Source: Ascaphus truei (Eukaryota; Chordata; Amphibia; Anura; Ascaphidae). Taken from it: a stretch of DNA of 64,000 bases. The stretch is taken from assembly GCA_036426205.1 (NCBI GenBank), contig CM071568.1, positions 217,611,123 through 217,675,122 of the forward strand, given 5' to 3'. Shown here in pieces: positions 63,913 to 64,000 of the stretch. Each line of letters opens with the position of its first letter. Position 1 is the first letter of the stretch. The position numbers and the translations under genes were made by a program. A model generated the notes under the pieces. It worked only from the letters and a program-made list of their open reading frames with translations. It was not told where the DNA came from and searched no databases.

Positions 63913-64000
63913 TAGTTGCTTACTGCGCATGAGTCACCCAACCCCCCCCCCTCTCCACAGAGTCATTAAGTTCTGAATCTTGCCATTGTGTTCTTAATCC
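63913..64000 (+). repeat. tandem-repeat copy running off the window
   Basis: Almost identical over ~85 bp to 60,711-60,795 (GTTGCTTACTGCGCATGAGT through GTTCTTAATCC), far closer than neighbouring units are to each other. The array probably resumes beyond the window. Confidence 0.85.

Overview
The window looks like gene-poor DNA from an amphibian, most likely an anuran, genome. This is judged from its mix of transposable elements: a Penelope-like element with a GIY-YIG endonuclease, Tx1/L1-type and L2 LINEs, a Helitron, Tc1 and Tigger elements, PIF/Harbinger and hAT MITEs, Ty3/gypsy proviruses and a MIR-like SINE. I cannot name the species. No complete host protein-coding gene is visible. The best host-gene candidate is a GC-rich block with a splice donor on the minus strand near 26.96-27.20 kb, which could be a non-coding first exon.

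0-17 kb is a mosaic of decayed elements and simple arrays. In order it holds a Penelope-like pseudogene, a Helitron helicase remnant, a dead Tc1 element, a 44-bp minisatellite, a 27-bp-based minisatellite split by a Penelope-type segment, GT-rich and GA-rich arrays, a ~305-bp hairpin, a CTG(24) tract, and several MITEs. 17-19.2 kb is a nested stack: a solo LTR with a GAAG duplication that holds a second solo LTR with a GGAAC duplication and probably a MITE. 19-29.5 kb is mostly single-copy AT-rich DNA with possible conserved non-coding sequence.

29,584-37,284 is a full-length minus-strand L1/Tx1-like LINE. It has a perfect 11-bp target-site duplication, a poly(A) tail, and open ORF1 (328 aa) and ORF2 (1,267 aa). 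The two ORFs are separated by an unusual 2.3-kb region that contains a promoter-like CpG-rich block. It is the only apparently intact autonomous element here.

37.3-48.6 kb carries long palindromic repeats, more MITEs, a MIR-like SINE and a 170-bp Penelope-type insertion with a perfect 13-bp duplication. 48,643-57,325 is a degraded minus-strand Ty3/gypsy provirus with both LTRs, a 4-bp duplication, a PNMA-like gag, and promoter motifs typical of housekeeping genes in its LTRs. 57.4-64 kb carries a MITE, an L2 pseudogene, a ~150-185-bp tandem repeat, and a Tc1/mariner-type transposase pseudogene split by at least three short canonical introns, one exon of which is interrupted by an L2 3' end.
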